DNA from: Lentzea aerocolonigenes
Lineage (GTDB): Bacteria > Actinomycetota > Actinomycetes > Mycobacteriales > Pseudonocardiaceae
NCBI RefSeq assembly: GCF_000974445.1
Contig: NZ_BBOJ01000008.1
Coordinates: forward strand, 124,001-188,000
DNA length: 64,000 nucleotides
Reading direction: 5' to 3'
The position numbers and the translations under genes were made by a program. How positions within the stretch are numbered: the stretch's first letter is position 1; each line of letters opens with the position of its first letter. Below the pieces are notes generated by a model. The model did no database searches. It was not told where the DNA came from and saw nothing but the letters and a program-made list of their open reading frames with translations. Below are positions 17,952 to 25,897 of the stretch, one piece after another.

Positions 17952-17995
17952 TACGCCGCCAGGGACTCGAACCCCGGACCCGCTGATTAAGAGTC
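17915..17995 (-). repeat. Right direct repeat: native tRNA-Lys 3' half and terminator
   Basis: Matches 15037-15117 at 79 of 81 positions. Here it is continuous with the 5' half of the tRNA, so this end keeps the functional gene, as expected for the end of an element that inserts in the tRNA 3' region. Confidence 0.85.
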
Positions 17996-18025
17996 AGCTG
18001 CTCTAACCAACTGAGCTAGCGGCGC
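17952..18025 (-). tRNA. tRNA-Lys (anticodon CTT)
   Basis: 74 nt cloverleaf on the minus strand: acceptor GCGCCGC paired with GCGGCGT (one G-T at the first pair), D arm with AGCTCAGTTGGTTAGAGC, anticodon stem GCTGA/TCAGC with loop CTCTTAA giving CTT, and T arm with GGTTCGAGTCC. Discriminator A; CCA is not encoded. It is the apparent integration target of the adjacent islet. Confidence 0.95.
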
Positions 18026-18252
18026 TTGTTTGTGTGCCGGTCACTTGCCGTTCCGACGTGGAGAACGTTAGCACACGCCGAACGCGCGCTCCCAATCGGC
18101 TGGTCAGCACCGGTTTTGGTGCATCGGGAGCGTAACGATCCGGCCACTCGCGCAACTTCGGACCACCTCCTGTCGTCCCCTGATCGGGGGACGCTGAAAC
18201 GACTTCGTGCAGGCAGTCTCGGGAGTGGCGACAAGAGATCGGAAGTACGTCG

Positions 18253-19437
18253 ATGGGGATGTGGGGCAGGCGCGGTCGTGGGGTGGTCGCAGCGGGAATC
18301 GCTGTGATGCTGATCGCAGGCTGTTCAGGTGGAGGCGAGGGGGCCAAGGGCGCTGCGGGTGAGTCGTCGGCTGCTCCTCCGCCGCCGAAGCCCGTCACTC
18401 TGACGCTGGCGTTGAACAACGGCGCGGCGGACGTGTCGCCCGGCCTGCCCGTCATCGCGACGGCGGCGGACGGGAAGCTGACCGAGGTCAAGCTGACCAA
18501 CCCAGAGGGCAAGGTCGTCGAGGGGAAGATGAACCCCGAGTCGACGCAGTGGACCAACACCGAGCCGCTCGGGTACGCGAAGACCTACAAGCTGGTGGCC
18601 ACGGCGACCGGCGAGGACGGCAAGCCGCAGACCAAGGAGTCGTCCTTCACCACGGTGAAGCCGCGCACGCTCACGTACGTGTCGACGAACCCGCAGGACG
18701 GCACCACGATCGGCGTGGGTCAGCCGCTCGCCTTCTACTTCGACGAGCCGGTGGCCGACAAGGTCGCGGCCGAGAAGATGCTGGAGATCACCACCGAGCC
18801 CAAGGTCGAGGGCGCCTTCTACTGGTTCAACAAGAAGGAGGTGCACTGGCGTCCGGAGAAGTTCTGGAAGCCGGGCACCAAGATCACCATGCACATCAAG
18901 GTCTACGGCAAGCACGTCGGTGACGGCATCTACGGCCAGGAAGACCGCACGATCACCACGACGGTCGGCGACGAGGTCATCTACGAGGCGGACGGCCAGA
19001 CCCACCAGGTCAACGTCAAGGTCAACGGCCAGGTCGTGCGGACCATGCCGACCTCGATGGGCAACGCGGCCAACACCACCCCCACCGGCACGTACGTGCT
19101 GATGGAGAAGCACGACCGCATGATCATGGACTCGACCACGTACGGCTTGGCGCTGGAGAACGGCGGCTACAAGACGCCGGTCAGCTGGGCGTACCGCATG
19201 TCGAACAGCGGCATCTTCTTCCACCAGGCCGAGTGGTCCATCGGTGACCAGGGCCGCCGCAACGTGAGCCACGGCTGCCTCAACCTCTCGCCGGAGAACG
19301 CCAAGTGGGTGTTCGACACCAGCAAGCAGGGCGACGTGGTCGTCGTCACCAACTCGGGCGGCCCGCCGCTGGAGCCGTGGGACGGCTTCGGCGACTGGCA
19401 GGTGCCGTGGAACCAGTGGGTGCAGGGCAACCGCTGA
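18253..19437 (+). CDS. L,D-transpeptidase lipoprotein (YkuD, Ig-like domains)
   Basis: 394 residues; ATG with GGAAG seven bases upstream. Lipobox LIAGC with Cys24, then a flexible Ala/Pro-rich linker. Residues about 48-140 and 141-240 are the two Ig-like domains usual in actinobacterial Ldt proteins, and about 250-370 is the YkuD catalytic domain. His324 (SGIFFH) and the SHGCLN motif with Cys342 form the active site. The enzyme makes 3-3 cross-links in peptidoglycan outside the membrane, using a tetrapeptide donor stem, and such enzymes are targets of carbapenems. The size and layout match LdtMt2-like proteins. Confidence 0.95.
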   Translation: MGMWGRRGRGVVAAGIAVMLIAGCSGGGEGAKGAAGESSAAPPPPKPVTLTLALNNGAADVSPGLPVIATAADGKLTEVKLTNPEGKVVEGKMNPESTQWTNTEPLGYAKTYKLVATATGEDGKPQTKESSFTTVKPRTLTYVSTNPQDGTTIGVGQPLAFYFDEPVADKVAAEKMLEITTEPKVEGAFYWFNKKEVHWRPEKFWKPGTKITMHIKVYGKHVGDGIYGQEDRTITTTVGDEVIYEADGQTHQVNVKVNGQVVRTMPTSMGNAANTTPTGTYVLMEKHDRMIMDSTTYGLALENGGYKTPVSWAYRMSNSGIFFHQAEWSIGDQGRRNVSHGCLNLSPENAKWVFDTSKQGDVVVVTNSGGPPLEPWDGFGDWQVPWNQWVQGNR

Positions 19438-19451
19438 CGTGCCCTGCGGCA

Positions 19452-19480
19452 GGCAGGCGGGCGGTCGTCGCTCGCCTGCC
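19452..19480. terminator. Hairpin between converging ldt and ABC-F genes
   Basis: Arms GGCAGGCG (19452-19459) and CGCCTGCC (19473-19480) with a 13-base loop, 14 bases after the L,D-transpeptidase stop. No T run. Confidence 0.5.
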
Positions 19481-19594
19481 CGGTTCCGTTCCACGGTCAG
19501 CGTCAGCAGCTTTCACTCCGTGCCGTGGTCCGCGTGCAGGCAGCCTCTGCGACGAAGTGAGTTTGACGCACGTCCACGTGCCGCCTGGACACTC

Positions 19595-21220
19595 TCAGGA
19601 CACCGTGACCCGGCCGCCCTCCACGGTCAGGTGGCGGTTCACCCGCACCGCCTCCAGCATCCGCCGGTCGTGCGTCACCAGCAGCAACGTGCCGGGGTAG
19701 TTGTCCAGCGCCGACTCCAGCTGTTCGATCGCCGGCAGGTCGAGGTGGTTCGTCGGCTCGTCGAGCACCAGCAGGTTCACCCCGCGGCCCTGCAGCAACG
19801 CCAGCGCGGCCCGCGTCCGTTCGCCCGGCGACAGGGAAGAAGCGGTCCGCAGCACGTGTGCCGCCTTGAGGCCGAACTTCGCCAGCAACGTCCGCACGTC
19901 GGCCGGGTTCATCTCCGGCACGGCCTCCTGGAACGCGTCCACCAGCGGCAGGTCGCCGAGGAACAGGCCGCGGGCCTGGTCGACCTCGCCGACCACGACG
20001 CCGGAGCCCAGGGTCGCGTAGCCCGACGCCAGTTCTGCCCTTCCGAGCAGTGCCGCGAGCAACGTCGACTTGCCCGCGCCGTTCGCGCCGGTGATCGCGA
20101 CGCGGTCCGCCCAGTCGATCTGCAGGTCCACCGGGCCGAGCGTGAACTCCCCGCGTGACACGACCGCCGCGCGCAGGGAGGCCACCACGGCGCCGGAACG
20201 CGGGGCGGAGGCGATCTCCATCCGCAGCTCCCACTCCTTGCGGGGCTCCTCGACGACGTCCAGGCGTTCGATCATGCGGTCGGTCTGGCGGGCCTTCGAG
20301 GCCTGCTTCTCGGTGGCGTCGGCGCGGAACTTGCGGGCGTTCTTGTCGTTGTCGCCCGCCTTGCGCCGCGCGTTCTTCACGCCCTTCTCCATCCACGACC
20401 GCTGCATGCGGGCGCGGGCCTCCAGCGAGGCCTTGGTGTCGGCGTACTCCTCGTAGTCGTCCCGTGCGTGCTGGCGGGCACGCGCGCGCTCTTCGAGGTA
20501 CGACTCGTAGCCGCCGCCGTACAACCGCACCTGGTTCTGGTGCAGGTCGAGCTCCAGCACGCTCGTCACCGTGCGGGCGAGGAACTCGCGGTCGTGCGAC
20601 ACCAGGACCGTGCCGGCGCGCAGTCCTGTGACGAACTTCTCCAACCGCTCCAGGCCGTCGAGGTCGAGGTCGTTGGTGGGTTCGTCGAGCAGGAAGATGT
20701 CGTACCGGCTCAGCAGCAACGACGCCATGCCCGCCCGTGCGGCCTGACCACCGGACAGCGAGGTCATCAACGCGTCCAGGCCCACGGTCAGCCCGAGGTC
20801 GTCGACGACCTCCAACGACCGTTCCTCCAGGTCGGCACCGCCCAGGGCGAGCCACTGGTCCAACGCCTCGGAGTAGCCCTCGTCGTTGCCCGCCGTCAGC
20901 GCCTCGGTGGCCACGTCCAGCGCCGTCTGAGCCGCGGCGACACCGGTGCGGCGGGCCAGGAACTCCCGCACGGTCTCGCCCTCGAGACGCTCCGGCTCCT
21001 GGGCGAGGTGGCCGACGTTCGCCGAGGGCGGGTTCAGCGAGACGCGCCCTGACTCGGCGGGGATGAGGCCGGCCAGCGTGCGGAGCAGCGTCGACTTGCC
21101 CGCGCCGTTCACGCCGACGAGGCCGATCACGTCACCGGGAGCGACCACGAGGTCGAGGCCGGAGAACAGGACTCGGTCACCGTGACCTGCGGCGAGATCC
21201 TTGGCGACGAGCGTGGTCAT
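19595..21220 (-). CDS. ABC-F family ATPase
   Basis: 541 residues from the ATG at 21220 (MTTLVAKDLAAGHGDRVLF). Two ABC domains without membrane segments: Walker A GVNGAGKST and GANGAGKST, signatures LSGGQAARAGMA and LSPGERTRAALA, and Walker B FLLDEPTNDLD and LVLDEPTNHLD. The charged inter-domain linker (about 250-330, rich in Arg/Lys/Asp) is the ABC-F hallmark. Such proteins act at the ribosomal E site, either as translation factors or as antibiotic-resistance proteins protecting the ribosome. Nothing nearby indicates which. The ORF extends to 21307 through GC-rich repeat sequence, which is rejected as coding. Confidence 0.9.
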   Translation of the reverse strand: MTTLVAKDLAAGHGDRVLFSGLDLVVAPGDVIGLVGVNGAGKSTLLRTLAGLIPAESGRVSLNPPSANVGHLAQEPERLEGETVREFLARRTGVAAAQTALDVATEALTAGNDEGYSEALDQWLALGGADLEERSLEVVDDLGLTVGLDALMTSLSGGQAARAGMASLLLSRYDIFLLDEPTNDLDLDGLERLEKFVTGLRAGTVLVSHDREFLARTVTSVLELDLHQNQVRLYGGGYESYLEERARARQHARDDYEEYADTKASLEARARMQRSWMEKGVKNARRKAGDNDKNARKFRADATEKQASKARQTDRMIERLDVVEEPRKEWELRMEIASAPRSGAVVASLRAAVVSRGEFTLGPVDLQIDWADRVAITGANGAGKSTLLAALLGRAELASGYATLGSGVVVGEVDQARGLFLGDLPLVDAFQEAVPEMNPADVRTLLAKFGLKAAHVLRTASSLSPGERTRAALALLQGRGVNLLVLDEPTNHLDLPAIEQLESALDNYPGTLLLVTHDRRMLEAVRVNRHLTVEGGRVTVS

Positions 21221-21253
21221 AAGAGGGCGCTCCGGCAGGAATGGGAGGGGGGT

Positions 21254-21298
21254 CCGGGGGCTTGCCCCCGGCGTGGGGTCTGGGGGCTCGGCCCCCAG
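21254..21298. repeat. Tandem G/C-run hairpins
   Basis: Two consecutive perfect 8-bp hairpins: CCGGGGGC-TT-GCCCCCGG (21254-21271) and CTGGGGGC-TCG-GCCCCCAG (21280-21298). They lie between the tRNA-His terminator and the ABC-F gene. Such GGGGGC/GCCCCC elements recur in actinomycete intergenic DNA. It could act in termination or processing. Confidence 0.6.
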
Positions 21299-21310
21299 AA
21301 AACACAACGA

Positions 21311-21351
21311 AGCCTGGCTATGTTTGCGCCTTTTGCAAACATAGCCAGGCT
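21311..21351 (-). terminator. tRNA-His terminator
   Basis: A perfect 17-bp stem (21311-21327 with 21335-21351) and a seven-base loop, unusually AT-rich for the region, starting six bases after the tRNA-His 3' end. Confidence 0.85.
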
Positions 21352-21356
21352 GTCAG

Positions 21357-21430
21357 GGTGAGTGACGGGACTTGAACCCGCGACACCTGGGATCACAACC
21401 CAGTGCTCTGCCAGCTGAGCTACACCCACC
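21357..21430 (-). tRNA. tRNA-His (anticodon GTG)
   Basis: Minus-strand cloverleaf with acceptor GTGGGTG/CACTCAC, the extra G at -1 facing C73 that identifies tRNA-His, anticodon stem CTGGG/CCCAG and loop TTGTGAT giving GTG, and T arm GGGTTCAAGTCCC. CCA is not encoded. Confidence 0.95.
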
Positions 21431-21494
21431 ACGTACCGGCGTTCACCGGCGGGGAAAGCATAGCAACGACAGCTACCGATATTGAAATCGGGGG

Positions 21495-22097
21495 TCAGTC
21501 GGCGTTCTTCAGCAGCTCAGCGGCCACGGCCTGCGCCTGCTCCGTCGTCGGACCGGGCTGCGGCACGAACGCCGTCCGCCGGTAGTACGCGAGCTCCCGG
21601 ATCGACTCGACGATGTCCGCGAGCGCCCGGTGCGCGAGGCCCTTGCCCGGCTGCGCGTAGTAGATGCGCGGGTACCAGCGCCGGCACAGCTCCTTGATCG
21701 ACGACACGTCGACCATGCGGTAGTGCAGGTGCGCGTCCAGCGCCGGCATGTCGCGGGCGATGAAGCCGCGGTCGGTGGCGATGGAGTTGCCGGCCAGGGG
21801 AGCGGTCCGCGGGTCCGGGACCCACTCCTTGATGTAGGCCAGGACGGCGGCTTCGGCTTCCTCCATCGAGACCGTGGAGGCGCGCACCTCCTCCGTCAGA
21901 CCTGACTTGGCGTGCATCTCCATGACGACTTCCGGCATCGAGGCCAGCACTTCGTCGGAAGCGTGGATCACTATGTCCACGCCGTCGCCGAGCACGTTCA
22001 GCTCGGCGTCCGTGACCAGTGCCGCGATCTCGATCAGGGCGTCCTTGCCCAGGTCGAGTCCGGTCATCTCGCAGTCGATCCACACCAGACGATCCAT
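21495..22097 (-). CDS. orn: Oligoribonuclease
   Basis: 200 residues; ATG at 22097 behind CGAGG (a GTG one codon earlier is also possible). DEDDh exonuclease: [14 protein letters not shown] supplies Asp and Glu, [15 protein letters not shown] the second Asp, and [10 protein letters not shown] the His and last Asp. Length and sequence match Orn, which degrades 2-5-mer RNAs and linear pGpG to mononucleotides in the cytoplasm. The gene is divergent from the HerA-like ATPase gene by 75 bases. Confidence 0.96.
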   Translation of the reverse strand: MDRLVWIDCEMTGLDLGKDALIEIAALVTDAELNVLGDGVDIVIHASDEVLASMPEVVMEMHAKSGLTEEVRASTVSMEEAEAAVLAYIKEWVPDPRTAPLAGNSIATDRGFIARDMPALDAHLHYRMVDVSSIKELCRRWYPRIYYAQPGKGLAHRALADIVESIRELAYYRRTAFVPQPGPTTEQAQAVAAELLKNAD

Positions 22098-22172
22098 CAC
22101 GCCTCGAACATTACTGCGCCGGGGCTCAACTTCGAGTGGCGGCGTGCAGCAACCTGGTTACGCTCCTCGTGC

Positions 22173-23693
22173 ATGACGGTTCAAGCTGAGATCGCTGCTG
22201 GATACGCGTCCGAGAGCGCGGCCATCGAACTCGGCGCTGTGCTGGTCGACGGAGCAGTCGAATCGACCGCACACGTCCGCATCCCGTTGTCCATGGTCAA
22301 CCGCCACGGACTTGTCGCGGGCGCAACGGGAACGGGCAAGACGAAGACGTTGCAGCTGCTCGCCGAACAGCTGTCGAACAACGGCGTGCCGGTGCTGATG
22401 GCGGACGTCAAGGGCGACTTGTCCGGTCTGTCGCGGGAAGGCGAGCGCAGCGACCGGACGGACACCCGCGCCAAGGACACCGGCGACGACTGGCAGCCGC
22501 AGTCGTACCCGATCCAGTTCCTGTCGATCGGCACGGGCGGCATCGGGGTGCCGCTGCGGGCGACGATAACGAGCTTCGGGCCGATCCTGCTGTCGAAGGT
22601 GCTGGGCCTGAACGACACCCAGGAGTCGACCCTGGGACTGATCTTCCACTGGGCGGACTCGAAGGGGCTGCCGCTGCTCGACACCAAGGACCTGCGCAGC
22701 GTCATCCAGCACCTCACGAGCGACGAGGGCAAGGAAGACCTCAAGGGCATCGGTGGCGTGTCGAGCTCGACGGCGGGTGTGATCCTGCGGGCGCTGGTCA
22801 ACCTGGAGGCGCAGGGCGGCGACAGGTTCTTCGGCGAACCGGAGCTGGACCCGGCCGACCTGATGCGGCAGCGCGACGGCAAGGGTGTCGTCAGCCTGCT
22901 CGAACTGGCCGAGCTGCAGGGCAATCCCGCGTTGTTCTCGACGTTCCTGATGTGGCTGCTCGCGGAACTGTTCGAGACGCTGCCGGAAGAGGGCGACGTC
23001 GAGAAGCCCAAGCTCGTCTTCTTCTTCGACGAGGCGCACTTGCTGTTCTCGAACGCGTCGAAGGCGTTCCTCGACCAGATCACCCAGACCGTGAAGCTCA
23101 TCCGGTCCAAGGGAATCGGCGTCTTCTTCTGCACGCAGCTGCCGACCGACATTCCGAACGACGTGCTGTCACAGCTCGGCGCGCGCGTACAGCACGCACT
23201 GCGGGCCTTCACGCCAGACGACCAGAAGGCGTTGTCGCGCACGGTGAAGACGTACCCGAACACACCGCACTACGACCTGGAGAAGGCGCTCACGTCGCTC
23301 GGCATCGGCGAGGCGATCATCACCGTGCTGAGCGAGAAGGGCGCACCGACCCCGGTCGCGTGGACTCGGCTGCGGGCGCCGCGCTCGTTGATGGACACCA
23401 TCGGCAACGACGCGATCAAGCAGGCGGCCCAGCAGAGCGACCTCCACGGCAAGTACTCCGAGACCGTGGACCGCGAGTCGGCCTACGAGCAGCTCATGCG
23501 GAAAGTCGCGCCACCTCAGCAGGAACAGCAAGCCCCGGAACCCCCTCCGCAAAGGCACGAGAAGGAGGAACCGGGACTCGTCGAGAAGGTGCTCGGCAAC
23601 AGCGCGGTGAAGTCGTTCCTGCGGTCAGCCGGCAGCGCCCTGGCGCGCGAGATCACGCGGGGCATCTTCGGCACCTCGCGCAAGCGACGCTGA
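22173..23693 (+). CDS. HerA-like bacterial ATPase (DUF853 family)
   Basis: 506 residues. Walker A GATGTGKTKTLQLL, a Walker B-like KLVFFFDEAHLLFSNASKAF, a sensor region IGVFFCTQLPTDIPNDVLSQLG with a downstream Arg (GARVQHALRAF). The tail from about 440 is low complexity (PPQQEQQAPEPPPQ), then LVEKVLGNSAVKSFLRSAGSALAREITRGIFG. It matches the YjgR/DUF853 group of HerA-FtsK-type P-loop NTPases, whose cellular role is poorly defined. There is no good ribosome-binding site before the ATG, while TACGCT at 22159-22164 sits eight bases upstream, so the mRNA may be leaderless. The 3' end overlaps the convergent MFS gene by 69 bases. Confidence 0.88.
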   Translation: MTVQAEIAAGYASESAAIELGAVLVDGAVESTAHVRIPLSMVNRHGLVAGATGTGKTKTLQLLAEQLSNNGVPVLMADVKGDLSGLSREGERSDRTDTRAKDTGDDWQPQSYPIQFLSIGTGGIGVPLRATITSFGPILLSKVLGLNDTQESTLGLIFHWADSKGLPLLDTKDLRSVIQHLTSDEGKEDLKGIGGVSSSTAGVILRALVNLEAQGGDRFFGEPELDPADLMRQRDGKGVVSLLELAELQGNPALFSTFLMWLLAELFETLPEEGDVEKPKLVFFFDEAHLLFSNASKAFLDQITQTVKLIRSKGIGVFFCTQLPTDIPNDVLSQLGARVQHALRAFTPDDQKALSRTVKTYPNTPHYDLEKALTSLGIGEAIITVLSEKGAPTPVAWTRLRAPRSLMDTIGNDAIKQAAQQSDLHGKYSETVDRESAYEQLMRKVAPPQQEQQAPEPPPQRHEKEEPGLVEKVLGNSAVKSFLRSAGSALAREITRGIFGTSRKRR

Positions 23694-24890
23694 CAGCACA
23701 GCCGCGCCGAGGCAGAGGGCGCCCGCGACGTACCAGGCCAGGTCGTAGCTGCCCAGGTGGTCCCGGGTGAGCCCGGCCGCGGACGCCGCCAGTGCCGCGC
23801 CGAGCTGGTGCGACGCGAACACCCAGCCGAACACCACGGGCCCGGACATGCCGAAGTACTGGCGGCACAACGCCACGGTCGGCGGCACCGTCGCGACCCA
23901 GTCCAGGCCGTAGAAGATGATGAACACCAGCATCGACGGGTGTGCCGACGCGCCGAACAGCTGAGGAAGCAGCATCAGCGAGAGGCCGCGCAACGCGTAG
24001 TAGGCGGCGAGCAGCAGCCGTGAGTCGACACGGTCCGTCAGCCATCCGGACGCGATAGTGCCCACGATGTCGAACACACCGACCAATGCGAGCAGTCCGG
24101 CCGCAGTCGTCGTCGGCATGCCGTGGTCGTGCGCGGCGGGAATGAAGTGCGTGCCCACCAGACCGTTCGTGGACGCACCGCAGATGGCGAACCCACCGGC
24201 CAGCAACCAGAACGGCCGTGTGCGAGCAGCGGAACCCAACGCGGTCAGAGCACGACGAGCCGCACCACCGGACGGCGGCGGGGGAGTGTCCTCGGTCGCG
24301 CCGAGCGGCAAGAGCCCCACGTCCCGCGGGTACTCGCGCAGGAAGAACGCCGCCAGTGGCACCACGGCCAGCGCGGCGATGCAGATCACCAGCGACGCGG
24401 GCCGCCAGCCGTAGCTCTCGGACAGCCACGCCACGGTCGGCAGGAACACCAGCTGACCGGCCGCACCACCCGCCGTCAGCACGCCCGTGACCAGGCCCCG
24501 GTGCCGCACGAACCAGCGCCCGGTGATCGTCGCGACGAACGCGAGCGCCATCGAGCCCGTGCCGAGCCCGACCACGACACCCCAGAGCAGGACCAGCTGC
24601 CACGACGCCGTCATGAACACCGTCAGCCCGCTGCCGACGGCGACCATGGTCAACGCGTACGTCACCACGACCCGCACGCCGAACCGGTCCATCAGCGCGG
24701 CCGCGAACGGCGCGGTCAACCCGTACAGCAAGAGGTTGATCGAGATGGCGAGCGAGATCGTGCCGGTCGTCCAGCCGAACTCCGCCCGCAACGGCTCGAT
24801 CAACGCGCCGGGTGCCGCGCGGAACGACGCGGCACCCACCAAGGCGATGAAGGACACACCTGCGACAACCCAGGCCCAATGGAGTCTCAC
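23625..24890 (-). CDS. MFS transporter
   Basis: 421 residues from a GTG at 24890. Twelve hydrophobic segments with the MFS A-motif variant AAALMDRFGVRVVV after helix 2 and a second-half repeat SGWLTDRVDSRLLL. It resembles the oxalate/formate antiporter-like (OFA) and monocarboxylate-type group. The substrate is not evident. The divergent GlxA/FtrA-type regulator 71 bases away is the likely controller. The last 69 bases overlap the end of the HerA-like gene in antisense. Confidence 0.88.
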   Translation of the reverse strand: MRLHWAWVVAGVSFIALVGAASFRAAPGALIEPLRAEFGWTTGTISLAISINLLLYGLTAPFAAALMDRFGVRVVVTYALTMVAVGSGLTVFMTASWQLVLLWGVVVGLGTGSMALAFVATITGRWFVRHRGLVTGVLTAGGAAGQLVFLPTVAWLSESYGWRPASLVICIAALAVVPLAAFFLREYPRDVGLLPLGATEDTPPPPSGGAARRALTALGSAARTRPFWLLAGGFAICGASTNGLVGTHFIPAAHDHGMPTTTAAGLLALVGVFDIVGTIASGWLTDRVDSRLLLAAYYALRGLSLMLLPQLFGASAHPSMLVFIIFYGLDWVATVPPTVALCRQYFGMSGPVVFGWVFASHQLGAALAASAAGLTRDHLGSYDLAWYVAGALCLGAAVLSASLARGAEDAPRDLARQGAAG

Positions 24891-24961
24891 GCCGACAAGG
24901 TTCGGTGATGGCCGACCCTGCGACCAGTGGCCCGATGGCCAACATGTGAAAGAATCCGGCC

Positions 24962-25897
24962 ATGCACCGGATCGCCGTTCTCGCGCTCGAGCAGTCGGTG
25001 GCGTTCGACATCGGCAGCTCGACGCACATGTTCGCCCGGCTCGCGGACCGCTACGAGGTCGTCGTCTGCTCGCCGGACCGCCGTCCGATCCCCACGACCG
25101 GCGGCTTCACCATCGCGCCCGAGTACGGCTTGGAGGTCCTCCAAGACGCGGACACGGTGCTCGTGCCGGGCACCCACTACCCGCCGGCGCGCGAAGGCAG
25201 GCTCGAACCCGCCGTCCGGGAGGCCCTCACGACGACGAACGCGTCCCGGATCATGTCGATCTGCACCGGCGCGTTCGTGCTCGCCGCCGCCGGGCTGCTC
25301 GACGGCAGGCCCGCGACCACGCACTGGGGCACCACTGACCAGTTCCGCGCGCTGTACCCGAAGGTGCGCCTCAACCCGGACGTGCTGTTCATCGACGACG
25401 GCGACATCCTCACCTCGGCGGGCGTCGCCGCGGGCATCGACCTGTGCCTGCACGTCATCAGGTCCGACCACGGCAGCGAGGTGGCGAACTGGATCGCCCG
25501 CTACTGCGTGGTCCCCGCGTGGCGGCAGGGCGGCCAGTCCCAGTTCGTCGACCGCCCGGTGCCGAGCTACCCGGACACCTCCACCGCGCTCGCCCGCGAG
25601 TGGGCCTTGGAACGCCTCCAAGAACCGCTCGACCTCGCCGCGATGGCCGCCCAGGTGCGGATGAGCGTGCGCACGTTCACCCGCCGGTTCCGCGCGGAGA
25701 CCGGCATGTCACCGGGCCAGTGGCTGACGCAGCAGCGCGTCGACCGGGCCCGGCACCTGCTCGAGTCCACCGACCTGCCGATCGACCAGGTCGCGAGGCA
25801 CGCGGGGTTCGGGACGGGAGCGGCGTTGCGGCAGCAGCTGGCGGCGTCGATCGGGGTGTCGCCGAGCGCCTACCGTCAGACGTTCCGTTCCGCTTGA
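24962..25897 (+). CDS. GlxA/FtrA-type AraC regulator with DJ-1/PfpI domain
   Basis: 311 residues. Residues 1-185 form a class I glutamine amidotransferase-like (DJ-1/PfpI) domain with the elbow SICTGAFVLAAAGLLDG (Cys101). Residues about 215-308 are an AraC DNA-binding domain (DLAAMAAQVRMSVRTFTRRF and DQVARHAGFGTGAALRQQL). Such regulators sense small metabolites through the amidotransferase-like domain. It is divergent from the MFS gene, which it presumably regulates. Its end overlaps the convergent PH-domain gene by 22 bases. Confidence 0.93.
   Translation: MHRIAVLALEQSVAFDIGSSTHMFARLADRYEVVVCSPDRRPIPTTGGFTIAPEYGLEVLQDADTVLVPGTHYPPAREGRLEPAVREALTTTNASRIMSICTGAFVLAAAGLLDGRPATTHWGTTDQFRALYPKVRLNPDVLFIDDGDILTSAGVAAGIDLCLHVIRSDHGSEVANWIARYCVVPAWRQGGQSQFVDRPVPSYPDTSTALAREWALERLQEPLDLAAMAAQVRMSVRTFTRRFRAETGMSPGQWLTQQRVDRARHLLESTDLPIDQVARHAGFGTGAALRQQLAASIGVSPSAYRQTFRSA

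Larger units (their letters stand above)
15037..17995. mobile_element. Candidate tRNA-Lys-integrated islet (about 2.9 kb)
   Basis: The interval is bounded by direct repeats of the tRNA-Lys 3' half, with the intact tRNA at the right end. Between them are only a carboxylesterase gene and its divergent TetR regulator plus non-coding stretches. No integrase, excisionase or plasmid gene is visible, so it is either a decayed element, an islet mobilised in trans, or the remnant of a larger element. Boundaries are supported by the 79/81 identity of the repeats; mobility itself is inferred. Confidence 0.6.

Noticed and set aside
18175-18192. GTCCCC-TGATCG-GGGGAC hairpin before the L,D-transpeptidase gene
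   Set aside because: Only a 6-bp stem about 60 bases upstream of the start, with no clear link to promoter or leader; not called as a regulatory site.
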